Notes: a model not told the origin generated them from the letters alone. DNA of 64,000 bases from Diadophis punctatus similis (GCA_023053685.1 JALIGW010000028.1:6174501-6238500), one strand, 5' to 3'. Positions 12,385 through 23,398 are shown, counted from the stretch's first letter. Numbers and translations: made by a program.

Positions 12385-12610
12385 TTAGTACAATAGTTAA
12401 AGCGCTGGACCAGAAACTGGAAAACCATAAGTTCCAGTTCTCATAGGGACAGAAACCAACTTGGTGACTTGGGACTAACCATTCTCTCCCAGATTATAGC
12501 CATTTTCTCTCACATCATAAGATGGTTGTTGTGGGAAAAATGGGAGTAGGGAATGTTAAGTACACTGGCCTGCATTGTACAAAATAAAGAGATGCACATA
12601 AATAATGATA
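12385..12610 (+). mobile_element. tRNA-derived squamate SINE
   Basis: The head 'ATAGTTAAAGCGCTGGACCAG..AACTGG' and 'GAGTTCCAGTTCTCA'-like box B region resemble a tRNA promoter. The body has 'TTGTTGTGGGAAAAATGGGAG' in diverged form, and the 3' tail is 'AATAATGATAATAATAA'. Same family as 36162-36360. Confidence 0.65.
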
Positions 12611-12690
12611 ATAATAACAATTGTCGCTAAGAAAGATTAAAAACTCTAGATAGTACACGTGGCAGTACCTGGAGACAGGAGAAGAGAAGA

Positions 12691-13199
12691 GAATTCTTTA
12701 TTGGCCAAGTGTGATTGGACACACAAGGAATTTGTCTTTGGTTCATATGCTCTCAGTGTACATAAAAGAAAAGATACATTTGTCAAGAATCATGAGGTAC
12801 AACACTTAATGATTGTCATAAGGTACAAATAAGCAATCAGGAAACAATATTAATATAAATAGTAAGGATACAAGCAACAAGTTATAAGTGGGAGGAGATG
12901 GGTGATAGGAACGATGAGAAGACTAATAGTAATAGTAATGCAGCCTTAGTGAATAGTTTGACAGTGGTGAGGGAATTATTTGTTTAGCAGAGTGATGGCG
13001 TTCGGGGAAAAACTGTTCTTGTGTCTAGTTGTCTTGGTGTGCAGTGCTCTATAGCGTCGTTTTAAAGGTAGGAGTTGAAACAATTTATGTCCAGGATGTG
13101 AGGGGTCTGTAAATATTTTCACAGCCCTCTCTTTGACTCGTGCAGTATACAGATCCTCAATGGAAAGCAGGTTGGCAGTAATTGTTTTTTCTGCAGTTC
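12691..13199 (-). mobile_element. CR1/L2-group LINE 3' part
   Basis: The minus-strand element ends with 'CCAATAAAGAATTC' at 12691, followed by a few AGAAG tail units. It runs back to 'AGAACTGCAGAAAAAAC' at 13199. Its left half matches 46601-47115 closely. The coding part, the C-terminal end of the reverse transcriptase, is broken by stops. The type resembles the snake L3/Snake1 LINEs, whose 3' tails are short tandem repeats (family knowledge, not proven here). Confidence 0.75.
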
Positions 13200-13200
13200 T

Positions 13201-13456
13201 TTGAAGAGAAAAGAAGAGAAGAGAAGAGAAGAGAAGAGAAGAGAAGAGAAGAGAAGAGAAGAGAAGAGAAGAGAAGAGAAGAGAGGAGAGGGGAGAGGAG
13301 AGGAGAGGAGAGAAGAGAAGAGAAGAGGAGAGGAGAGGAGAGGAGAGGAGAGGAGAGGAGAGGAGAGGAGAGGAGAGGAGAGGAGAGGAGAGGAGAGGAG
13401 AGGAGAGGAGAGGAGAGGAGAGGAGAGGAGAGGAGAGAAGAGAAGAGAAGAGAAGG
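13201..13456. repeat. (AAGAG)n / (AGGAG)n microsatellite
   Basis: About 50 pentamer units: GAAGA units at both ends and a homogeneous GGAGA core (about 13285-13435). It abuts the truncated 5' side of the LINE fragment at 12691-13199. Confidence 0.95.
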
Positions 13457-13499
13457 AGAAAATCACAAAATACAAAAACCTACAAATAGAAATAGAATG

Positions 13500-13690
13500 A
13501 TGGTTGCAAAAGAAAGCAGAAATAGTAACATATTAATAGGTGCTTTGGGGGCAATCCCAAAACAATTGAAACACGACATGAACACCATCGGCATCGACAA
13601 AAGTAACCACCAGTCAATTGCAAAATGCAGTTTACTTGAAACAGTTCACATCCTGCAACAATATCTTTAACACTATCAAGCACCACCCTC
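13500..13690 (+). pseudogene. LINE protein C-terminal fragment
   Basis: An open stretch reads 'ILIGALGAIPKQLKHDM' and then 'LLETVHILQQYL'. This resembles the '..vIGALGtipk.L......LqktallGtahILRk..' tail found in several vertebrate and invertebrate LINE proteins. Only about 60 codons are recognisable. The clade is not determined. Confidence 0.4.
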
Positions 13691-16543
13691 TGCCGATTCC
13701 AGGTACTTAAGAGAGACTCGATATGTGGATAAAAATGTCAAATCTGGTCTAAACATCTGGCTGACTGTGCAACGAACCAAAATAATAAAATCTCCAGGGA
13801 GGCCCTACCTTGATGTGGTTGTGGAGCTTGTGTGTTCTAAGGAAGATAAAAGCTATGCCAGAGTTCAACCATACTGGAGATGTTTCATCAGAGAAGCCAG
13901 ACAAAGAATGTCTCCCCCATAAACAATAAGGTTAGACATACTGGATCATTTATTGCCCAGTTCAACAAGGCCACTCTTGGTGTTGAAGTTCTTGGATCTT
14001 TGGTGACAAGTGTGCTACTGTTGGCTGAACAACCAGAGCCAATAGCTGCAGGATACTGGAAGAAAAGTTGTTTACCCATTACAAATATATAAAGTTTGAA
14101 AACAGAGAAACAATGCTTTGGTATTAAATCAAGTCCAACAAGAAGAGGGCATTTAAAAAGAGCGTATCAATTTGAGAAAGAACAATATCCAGAATCAGAA
14201 ATTCCAGAACAGAGAGTATCACTTTATAAATGATAACCAGTACCTTGGATTACACCTAGAAATCTACAGATAACTAGTAGCAAGATAATCAACATCCAAT
14301 ATTTAGAAAACATAATGTGCAGTTGAAAATATTTCTGGGATTTTTAAATTCTTGTATATTTAAGTAATATTTATGCATTACTTATTAATCAAATTTGTGT
14401 GTAATGGGTGGATTCATTGCAAGGACGAGAGTGTGAATTGAAGAAAGAAAGAGCAAGATCTTAGAGATGAATGGAGTTTTCCTTAAGATCCCAATCAATA
14501 GTACTCAGATATTACCTTGATGGCTTGTTTTTAGGAACAATTGTATGAAGACAGAGAGATTCCAAAAGAGTAGCTTCTTGCATGAAAGGACTGCACAAAA
14601 GCAAAGTGTGTCCTATAGGAGAAGTTCTATTCTTTAAAAAAACAAATAGTGGTAGTAAGGGAAATACTTTGTGGGGGAGAAAAGCTACTGGTTCCTTTCA
14701 CGATGATGTTATGGCAGATGCCATTTTCATATGATGAACTCGCATGGATATATAACACACACTCTCAATTCTGTTTGTTGTAATGAGTTCATTTGACTTT
14801 GGCTGACTGATTGTCACATGCATAAAATCATCTGTCTCCTTGAGGCCGTTCCAGTTCAAAGAGCAAGATTCATCAGAGTCTCTTGTACTTTAGAAACAAG
14901 AACAGGAGGCCCTTCAGCTGCCAACCGGAGTCTCCTTTAAGGCTGAATGCCTGTAGATAAAGCTGAAGGGAGGGAAACTGTGTTTACTCATTAAACCTTT
15001 AACAAGCTATCCTCTATGTGGCTTGTCTGGTGTATAAAAGGTTGCTTAATGAAGCAGAAATACACTAAAATAGGAATTCCCTTATTAAGAAGCTCGGGGC
15101 CATGAACTTCCTCAAAGAAGGGGCAGAGTCTTAGCAAGAGCAGCAAAGAGGTCCAAGGTCAGCCCTGGGTTTTGCTGAATGCTTTTGTCTGACATTTTCA
15201 GGTTACAATGCCATTCCCGACTAAGTTTACTTGGTGCTAAATGCTGGGTTTGCTGATAAAATGTCCAACACCTTACATTTTCATCGGTGCACTTATGATG
15301 GCAGTTGCCTTTTTGTGAGCAGCTGCACAGTCTCCTCAAAAAGCAATTGAGCCTGCTGAATATTCTCAGAGTTTTATGCCAACGAAGGGGATCCGTATTG
15401 TGTATTCGTTTTCCATATGTGGTTTCATTAAGTCAAAACATTATTTGGAAGGCTTCCTAGTTGAATGTTTAAGCAAATGCATTCATTAAGTGCTTCATTC
15501 TAGACAACTGGTTTGGGGATGTGCATTTTGCACCGGCTAAGATCCAACTTTCAGCCCACATTGGGCTGTGGACTGTGTACGGATTATATCTTGTCAAGCT
15601 AAAATCATACATACATGTTTAAATGCTTTAATGATCACTTAAGGTCATCTTATGCTTCGGTGCACATTAAGTGAAGCAGGGTAAGACTCCAAATGATGCT
15701 TCTTCAACATGAAATGTCATCACACTCACTCCAAATGGGTGTGGGAGAAGATATTCCTCCAATTTCTTATCCCACATGCTAGCTCATATTGCTTTTGACT
15801 AGGCTCAGATGTAGTTACAGTATATGGTTGGTGACAGTCCAACAATATGAGAATTTGACACAGATGCAATGGTTTTAGTGGCAGCCCTGCACTGAATGTA
15901 ATATGTAGTTTGGCTTTTTCAAATGTTGCTAAATCTGGATCAGATTAGCGGAGACTTATACATAAGTAGGTGAACTGTCAGAATACTTATAAAGCAACTG
16001 GTAATAGATGTAAGATTTGTAGCTTTCCATAGCTCAAAAATTGAAAGATGGGAGATTGTCCTGAAAATAGGAAACAGACCTTCTTCAATAGATCACTGCA
16101 GCAGTTCTGGTACTGATCTAATTCATTATTATGTGACAGCTTAATATTGTTCATGGAACAGCCACTTATATCTGGACAAGCTGAGGAACCAGAATGTGTC
16201 TGTGATCACAAGATGTCTGTAGTACGGTATACAGATGAATTAGATTTGAGGAAGGCTGAGTAGAAGAAAGAATTCCCTATAGACATCCTCTTTCAATTTA
16301 CATGATAATATACATGCTGACTCTAAGAAATGAAAGTATTTGTTGTTTTCTTAATAAAGGATGCTGGTTCTTTTAAGAATAACTAAGTGCTTTTTTGTAG
16401 ATCAGATGCCAACCGATATGGATGGTCACATCTAGAACAGGAAACAGTAGTTGTTCCTTCCAGACTCTTCTCCCAGACCAAATAATTCCAAATCAGAGCC
16501 ATACAAATGATCCAGGCATCCTTGGAGGCTGTTGACCACAATG
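13691..16543. other. No recognised feature (2.8 kb)
   Basis: Ordinary non-coding sequence. Short frames (up to about 75 codons at 15112-15339, minus) show no family resemblance. 13700-13800 may continue the LINE fragment to its left. Confidence 0.5.
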
Positions 16544-16551
16544 AACTAGGC

Positions 16552-16686
16552 CAGGGGTAGGCAAAGTTGGCTCTTCTATGACTCATGGACTTCAACTCCC
16601 AGAATTTCTGAGCCAATCATGCTAGCTTAGGAATTCTGGGAGTTGAAGTCCATGAGTCATAGAAGAGCCAACTTTGTCTACCCCTG
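16552..16686. mobile_element. Palindromic hAT-type MITE (GGTAGGCAAAG family)
   Basis: 135 bp, almost fully palindromic. It starts CAGGGGTAGGCAAAGTTGG and ends with its complement CTACCCCTG. The flanks are perfect 8-bp duplications, AACTAGGC at 16544-16551 and 16687-16694. Another copy is at 34192-34326. Confidence 0.92.
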
Positions 16687-16779
16687 AACTAGGCAATAAT
16701 CCATGGACAGTGGGACTGTTTTACATGCATGATATCATTTTTTAAGAATAAGCTTAGGAATTAAGTTTTATGATAGTGT

Positions 16780-17225
16780 TACGGGTATCCTTGACTTACA
16801 ACCATTCATTTAACAACTGTTCAAGGTTACAACAACACTGGATATTATGACTTATAACGAGTCCTCATGATCATTGCAGAATTCCCATGGTTGTCCCAAA
16901 GGTGCTTTTCAACAGGCAACTGGACTTTCTGGTTTTTCTTTGAAAATGTTTCGTTCCTCATCCAAGGAGCTTCTTCAGCTTTGGACTTCTCAATGAAAGA
17001 AAACAGAGTTGAAGAAGCTTCTTGGATGAGAAGCGAAACATCTTCAAAAAAAAACCCCAGAAAGTCCAGTTAAAAAAAGCACTTTTGGGACAAACCATGA
17101 CCTGGATGACTGAGAATCTCCATAGACAATTCCCATGGCCATGTGATCAAAATTCGATCGCTTGGCAACTGCGATGTATTTGTGACGATTGCACAATCGT
17201 CCTGGGATCATGTGATTGGTTTCAT
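16780..17225. mobile_element. Relic of the TA-flanked element, split
   Basis: Blocks 16785-16890 ('TATCCTTGACTTACAACC') and 17128-17225 ('CCATGTGATCAAAATTCGA', 'CAACTGCGATG') belong to the 7930-8654 family. They are separated by the foldback element at 16891-17127, which is younger. Confidence 0.6.
16891..17127 (+). mobile_element. Foldback repeat, possibly Penelope-derived
   Basis: Starts TTGTCCCAAAGGTGC and ends GAGAATCTCCATAGAC. It is flanked by an 11-bp duplication AATTCCCATGG (16880-16890 and 17128-17138). The interior is an inverted repeat: 'AACTGGACTTTCTGG' is mirrored by 'CCAGAAAGTCCAGTT'. It carries the motif 'TTGGATGAGAAGCGAAACAT' near 17020. Copies at 19606-20134 and 33286-33487 have the same or nearly the same termini but duplications of different sequence and length, which suggests retrotransposition. 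Confidence 0.7.
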
Positions 17226-18339
17226 ATTACTGGTTTTTGTGTGTTTCTAGTCTAAAAATGCTTGACTTTTATTTGCTTGTGTTTTAGACATATTTCTAAG
17301 TCCCTGCCACTATTTCTAGTTCTATGCCACTTGCAGCTTACATAGAAAAAATATATTATAAAATATACAATATAAAGCACACCCTGTACAAGGAATAAAA
17401 ACACAACACAGAGTACCGAGAAAATAGAATAAAGATGGCAACATCAAATCAAATCAGAAGAATACTCTCCAAAACTGCTAAACTACATTAGGACAATAAT
17501 GGGAGGCTCTGGAAGACATAAAACCAAAATGTTATAGCTGGAAATTAGTAGTACTTAAAATGATAATAGGAAAGTCAATATAATGAAATTCAGCTGCCTT
17601 TTATGTAAGCGGAGAATTGAACTAATTTTTCATTGACTACACAAGAGAATGTATTTTATTATAGGATGATTTATCATGCATTTATTTCTACATGGCCGTT
17701 ATTGACAAAAATAAATATGTGTGTTATTCACGCATGATATTTATAGATATGCATCCCTTATCCCACCACATTCCTTCCAGGCAAACTCCTTTCTTATCTG
17801 AAAGAATTAGCAAGAAGATGAAAAATATCCAAGATGGTATGTGCTTAAGATGTAACGGATGAACTTTATTCAAAGTAAAACTTAAGCATTATTTTGAAAT
17901 TGATTCATCTACATTTTTTTTGCATCCTTTCAAATGTCACACATTAGGGAGGAAAGTGGTTGGAGTATGTTCCTTTGTAAATAAGTGGAGTTTTTTTTTT
18001 GTAAAGTTGTTTGTAAAGTTATATGTATGTTTTGTTGTGAAGTGTTTTATTAAGTCTGTTTCTTTGTAAATATATACCTATAAAAATGTGTATGTGTGAT
18101 TCAGAAGAATTTATTGTCATGTTTAAGAAATGGAAATTGTATTCAAATATCAAGCATTCATAAACTCATTTTAGACTTTTTGGAAGTAGATTGTATTTCA
18201 CTCATATCATTAATTTATTTTAATTTATAGATTAATTTTAAATTATAACTTATTTATTTTCCCCTTGCTCAGTTCACTTTCCTCCTTTCACTCAGCCTAC
18301 TTTTTCTGTCCATTTTAGAGTCCTGCTTTTTACCTGTCA
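17226..18339. other. No recognised feature
   Basis: AT-rich. 17340-17450 looks like a minus-strand LINE tail ('gcagcttacatagaaaaa'), but too weakly to call. Confidence 0.5.
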
Positions 18340-18347
18340 CCCACGAG

Positions 18348-18596
18348 CAGTGGTGGGTTGCTGCTGGTTCTGACCGCTTCTTTAGAACCGGTAGAGGAAA
18401 TTTGCCGCCGCTTGCCAAACCGGCAGCGATGGCCGGTGGTCCAAGCTCCCAAACTGGTCCTCCGGTCGCCGCGGCTTGCAAAAAAATCCTCTGCGCACGC
18501 GCAAACGCTTCACGTTTCCATGAAGTGACATAATGCAAAACGCGTACTTCCATCGCGATGCGAACCGGTAGGGAAGGTAAGTGAAACCGACCCCTG
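18348..18596. mobile_element. Non-autonomous hAT-type element
   Basis: Ends CAGTGGTGGGTTGC and ACCGACCCCTG. The 8-bp duplication is CCCACGAG / CCCTCGAG (18340-18347 and 18597-18604, one mismatch). The CpG-rich interior has 'GAACCGGTAG' in both orientations. Confidence 0.82.
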
Positions 18597-18928
18597 CCCT
18601 CGAGGGACTGCAATGCTCATCTCCCTGCAAAACTGTTGTCTTGGTGTTCACCAACTGTTGTTTGAAAACAACTCTGATACACTGCCATATCCATAAGACA
18701 CCCATCACCACCGTAATCTCTGAAAGACAGGAAAAACTTTACATTTATTTCCATGCCTTTGCCAGGTGAAACAATTTTATTTAAGGCATTGTCCCAGGAC
18801 AGCCTATCTCAACTTGGCATCCTTCAGATCTCTTGTTCCAAATTTTAGTTTTGAAGGATACCATATTTATAAGGCTACTTCAGAACTGTATAACTCTGTG
18901 GTATCAATTGGAGGCCCTTTATTTAAGA

Positions 18929-18977
<49 letters not shown>
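18929..18977. repeat. (CAT)n microsatellite
   Basis: About 16 uninterrupted trinucleotide units. Confidence 0.95.
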
Positions 18978-18978
<1 letters not shown>

Positions 18979-19594
18979 CAGGAATCCAAAGTGAACTTTT
19001 TATTCTGGCAAATGTGGTCATGAATAGAATGATGGCTTTATTGATATACTGATTGATTTCCCTGTACTTTTTACCTCAGCCCATTCTTGTCAATCAGGAA
19101 AAGATGCAGCCTCTAAATCCAGATACTTTGCAAGAGAGCGAAGGCAGGTACATTCAAGAAAAAAAAAATATGGGAAAGTGCTTCCCAACTTGAGTCTCTG
19201 GAAAATTATGTATCCCTGCCACTTTCTGATTAGGATGAAGGAGAGGGGATACGGCCAACAAGCACATAAATAGAGGTGCTACTGGTGTATAATAAACCAG
19301 ATGCCATATGTTATATAATACATTCGTCAGGCAAGACTATCACAGAACAATTTCCTCAATAGAACTTTCCCATTATTTTGAAACAAGGCAATTTTGCCAG
19401 CATGTTGTTTTAAAATATCAAGCTTTCAATTCATATTCCATCAGTTTTGGCCTTTAAAACAAATACTTCAAATGAAACGTTTTCAGCATAGCATCTAAAA
19501 AGCTAGTTTTTTTTTAAAAAAATCATCTTATCATTGTCTTCTCCTCTGCTTGCAACTTGAATTCCTCTGCTGAGCATAAACATTGAGATACATT
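18978..19594. other. No recognised feature
   Basis: Non-coding, no recognised repeat. 18605-18928 is equally blank. Confidence 0.5.
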
Positions 19595-19605
19595 CATACT
19601 GAAAG

Positions 19606-20134
19606 TCCCAAAGGTGCTTTTTTCAGGAGGCAACTGGACTTTCTTGTTTTTTCTTTTGAAGACGTCTCACTTCTGGATTTCCAGGAAGATGAGAAGGGAG
19701 AGAGGGAAAAAAATTGCAGAATACAGGAACAAGGAGCACTAGTCAGGTGACCCTGAGGACACAGATAAACCTCCAAGTGCTTCAACGACCCTCTAAAACA
19801 GGGCTGTCATACTTGTAGCCCGCGGGCCCGATGCATCACATGTTGGCCACGCCCGGTTTAGTGAAGGAGGGGGGAAATCCTGATACCTCACATGATGCTG
19901 CCATGATGATGTGAGTTTGACACCCCTGCTCTAAAAGGATGCAAATTACCAGCTGTCTGCAAGGAATATAAATCCTTCCATTCCCCACTATCTTGTCAGA
20001 GCTGAAGAAGCTTCTTGGATGAGAAGCGAAACATCTTCAAAAGAAAAAAAACAAGAAAGTCCAGTTGCCTCCTGAAAAAAGCACATTTGGGACAACTATG
20101 ACCTGGATGATTGAGAATCTCTACAGATTCTATA
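19606..20134 (+). mobile_element. Longer foldback / Penelope-like copy
   Basis: Flanked by CATACTGAAAG (19595-19605 and 20135-20145). It starts 'TCCCAAAGGTGC' and ends near 'GAGAATCTCTACAG'. The arms match the short copies, but between them it keeps about 290 bp of extra unique sequence (19680-19990), itself hit by a hAT MITE at 19799-19928. This longer version may be closer to the parent element. Confidence 0.7.
19799..19928. mobile_element. hAT-type MITE nested in the foldback copy
   Basis: Ends CAGGGCTGTCA and TTTGACACCCCTG, with a perfect 8-bp duplication CTCTAAAA (19791-19798, 19929-19936). Related to 31115-31470 by its 'GTTTGACAC' end. Confidence 0.9.
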
Positions 20135-20382
20135 CATACTGAAAGGACTGAAAATATTTATGTGTTGTGAGTCTACTAACAAGCACTTTCATTCCAAACT
20201 TTAAACATCAATACAGATGGAATTAAAAATGATATGCTTATGTGGATAATTTCTTCTCTTCCTCATCACAGGTGTACATCACACAAACACACACCTTTAA
20301 GAACATTATGAATATAGAACTTCCGGTTTGGAGCGCTTCATCGCGGACGTCCCTCGTTGGACGCCTTTCCGATCTTTGTTAA

Positions 20383-20411
20383 AAGCCGCCAGAACAGCTG
20401 TCTGGCGGCTT
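20383..20411 (+). promoter_or_regulatory. Stem-loop in the L1-like 5' leader
   Basis: A perfect 11-bp stem: 20383-20393 (AAGCCGCCAGA) pairs with 20401-20411 (TCTGGCGGCTT) around the 7-base loop ACAGCTG. It lies about 65 bases into the element and may act in the RNA. The function is unknown. Confidence 0.6.
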
Positions 20412-20992
20412 TGAAATCTCTTCCCCGGGCAAAGGGGAGAGATGAGAGCCTGACAGGTGGGGTAGAGCCCCCCCAGCGCCCTAGGAGCCATCTGGTAGGG
20501 CGCGAAGGGAGAGCTCCCCATGCAGCCTGTCTCCAGCTCCGAAGATCAGGAAACCTCTGCTTTTGCAGAGCTAGATGTCGTGACCAGCCGCTGCTTCAAG
20601 AATGGGATTTATAATTATATTTAAACTACAGAAGCAGACAGAGAGAAACAGGCGTGAGATGGGCAAGTACTGAAACCTCTTTTTTCCTTTTTTTTTTCAA
20701 CTCCTGGGCAAGCTTTCACTTCGGCAAGGGAACAAAGGAAACAGAGTAACAATATGGCGATTGAGAAGTGAAAGTGACTTTCGTTTTCCCAGAGGCTTTT
20801 TTTTTTCCTCTCTCTCTCTTATGGAAACTTTTAACTTGGAAAAATGGTTTTTTCTCTCTCTGTCTCCTAACTCTGGATTAAAGTTATAATAGAAATATTT
20901 CCAATAATAAAAGACTATCTGATTTTTAAACTGGAAAGAACTTTAATCAGGCATCTGGCTTTCTTTCTTTTTTGTACTCTTTTGAAACACCA

Positions 20993-22022
20993 ATGGCTTC
21001 AAAGTCTGGAAAGATTGTTTTGACTAAAAGAAATGACTATTCATCTGGATATATTTCTAAAATGCAACTTAACACTGAGCTAACACCTCCACAGCTTTTG
21101 ACACCTGAAAATTTATTAAATAATTTAAAGATTATGAAACATGAACTTACTTTGGAATTTAACCAGAAAATAAGTGAGATAGACAAAAAAAATGCAGGCT
21201 GCTTTGAAGAATATGAATCAACAATTGAGATTTGATGTGTTAGAGGTTTGCAAAGGCTTAGCAACAAATATTGAAGTTTTGGCAGAACGTATTGAAACAA
21301 ATAAACAAGCTTTGGCAACTTCGGTGAATTACATAGATAAAATCCAAAATGACATTGCAAATTTTGAAAAAGAGGTCTTAATGACTCAGTTCAGATCCAT
21401 GGAAGTTGCTATAAGGATTAGAGGTTTGAAAGAAGGATTATATGAAAATTTAAAAGGCAGGATGGTTGATATATTGGATCAGGTGTCTGGAATTTCTAAA
21501 GCGGAATTGGCTACACAAATCGACAAAATATACAGAATCAATTCGTGGTACGCTAAACAAAAGCATTTACCAAGGGATATTGTCATATATTTTACCACAA
21601 GAGCTCTACGGAACAGAATTATACAAGCAACGTTTAACAATAATCTTATGGTGAATGGTCAGGAACTAAAGATTTGGAAAGAAATCCCCTCTAAAATGCT
21701 TAAAGCCAGAAAAAGCTATACTTTTTTGATTGATGAATTTAAGAGATTAAATTTACAATATAAATGGGAAGCGCCAGTTGGAGTAGCAGTGAAATTTTCT
21801 GGAAAAAGATACCGGCTCAACACGATAAAAAAAGCTACTGAATTTTATGTCAATGTTCTAAAGGCTGATATATCCAAGATTCCAGAGGAAGGATGTATGA
21901 AAATAAAAGAGGAGGAGGAGGGGAAGCCACCTTTGATGGATCAAAAGGAAATAGATTCAAAAATCCAAAAGGAGTGCCTGAATCAGATAGCTGGGGAAAA
22001 GGAGATGGAGGTTTGGGATTAG
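20993..22022 (+). pseudogene. L1 ORF1-like RNA-binding protein, one frameshift
   Basis: Two overlapping frames (20993-21235 and 21192-22022) together span about 340 codons, the usual ORF1p size. The order is an N-terminal region, a coiled-coil-like stretch (about 21100-21390), an RRM-like part with 'VAIRIRGLKEGLYENL', and a C-terminal domain with 'SKMLKARKSYTFL', 'YKWEAPVGVAVKF' and 'GKRYRLNT'. The C-terminal motifs closely fit the L1 ORF1p trimer RNA chaperone. The frames meet at a run of eight A residues (21186-21193), so one extra A is the simplest break. After 22022 another frame stays open to 22096 with coding character ('FIELLKDELSRYK'), so the native C-terminus may lie there. The start at 20993 (MASKSGK) is preferred over the upstream in-frame Met at 20972, but this is not decisive. 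Confidence 0.8.
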
Positions 22023-22715
22023 ACGGGAGACGACTCGACAAATTCGAATTTATTGAACTATTAAAAGATGAACTATCAAGATACAAAACGATGTGATGTT
22101 GAAATATATTGGACGGATAGAGACTAATATGATTGTATTTTATCTTTTCCCTATCTAATGATTACTTATGCAATATTTAGTTAAGTTTTATATAATTTTG
22201 AGGTTATTTTTAATGTTGATAATATTAGATATATATAGTTTGTTGAGATTTGTTTATTCTTCTTTCATTTTCTTTTTTTGTTTATTGAAGTTAGTGAATT
22301 AATTTAGAATAATATTATCTTATTAATATCATGATGAAATTTAATATTTGATGATCACTTATGTAACATTTAGTTAAGTTTTATCTTAGAGGTTATTTTT
22401 AATGTCAATAATATTAGTTTAAGATTTGTGTATTTTATATTTAGTTATTACTTATGTAACATTTACCTTGTATAAGATAGAGGACTGAAGGGAGGAGGTA
22501 GGAGGTTTGTTTGTTTGTATTGTTAAAGAGTTTTCTCTTTCTTTCTTTCTTTTTTTTTCTCTCTTTTTTGTATCTTTACTATTGTATACAAATGCGATAT
22601 ATTAGCAGTGTATAATTTAGAGTTGAAGTTTTTTAAAAATAGTGTTATTTTTTTCCTTTTTTCTTTCTCTTTTTATTAACAATTTAAATTTATTATTATG
22701 CCCTGTATTATCTCT

Positions 22716-22768
22716 GGGAAGTCCGGGGGGGAGGTGGGGAGGGAAGGGGGTGGGTTTGGGGGGGGGAG
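22716..22768 (+). repeat. G-rich tract in the L1-like 3' region
   Basis: Several runs of 4-8 G in about 50 bases, such as 'GTCCGGGGGGGAGG'. A G-rich polypurine tract is a known feature of L1 3' untranslated regions and supports the family call. Confidence 0.7.
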
Positions 22769-22878
22769 AAAAAAACAAAAATGTTTGTACTTTATATTTA
22801 ATATTTTGCTACTACTTATGTAAGTTTGTACTAATAAAACTTTTTTGAATAAAAAAAAAAAAGAACATTATGAATATA

Positions 22879-23398
22879 AGCAGCGCCATGTTGGATTAGA
22901 TCCCTGGCCCATCTAGTCAAGCAGTCTGTCTTATTAGCTCATTAGTTTGCCAGCAGATGGCCTTCGGAGGCAAACCCACTTCCATCAAGACTAATAGACA
23001 TTGATCCCTTTAATCTAGAAGGACGGAAAAAGAATATGCACTTAGTGATATACCGAGAAGACTGGGATGGTAATTGCAATTCCATATTAGCTTATAGAGG
23101 AAGACTAATGAGATAACCTGGGAATAACTGGCCTGATGTACAGCAGGCGGACCAAACCCACCGTGAAAGCTCCAGGTACAGAGAAGAGGCAGCATCCCAC
23201 ACGTTTTAGATTTTTGCTAAATGTATTTATTACAAGGAAACAATCCAAAAGCTTGTTCCAGAAAATGTTTCAGATTTATTTAAAAGATTTCCAGAACAGA
23301 CCCAACCATCAAATCTCTTGATTTCTTTAGCAGCTGGAAATAACACACCAAAGCTGTCCTCTGTGGGGGAACTGGTGCTGCTAAATGGACTCAAAAGC
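22879..23398. other. Old interspersed repeat, then nothing recognised
   Basis: 22885-22990 ('CCATGTTGGATTAGATCC', 'GGCCCATCTAGTC') looks like a widespread old reptile repeat, but I cannot name the family. The remainder is blank. Confidence 0.4.

Larger units (their letters stand above)
20317..22860 (+). mobile_element. L1-like element with ORF1 only (HAL1-like)
   Basis: A 2.54-kb insertion flanked by a perfect 18-bp duplication (20299-20316 and 22861-22878, beginning AAGAACATTATG). The order is: a GC-rich 5' leader starting GAACTTCCGG, ORF1, an AT-rich region with a G-rich tract, then 'AATAAAACTTTTTTGAATAAAA' in split form and a poly-A run at about 22851. There is no ORF2: the space between ORF1 and the poly-A (22097-22850) has no reverse transcriptase frame. 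The long perfect duplication plus poly-A indicate L1-type target-primed insertion of a full-length transcript. Alternatives are an internally deleted L1 or a distinct non-autonomous lineage like mammalian HAL1. Confidence 0.85.

Noticed and set aside
13182..13670. 162-codon Arg/Glu-rich frame and its minus-strand Ser/Leu/Pro counterpart
   Set aside because: It follows the AAGAG/AGGAG microsatellite; all frames are open because the array lacks stop codons.
17010..17045. Functional hammerhead ribozyme
   Set aside because: The required CUGAUGA core is not present in the copies here. Only the general hairpin plus GAAAC arrangement remains.
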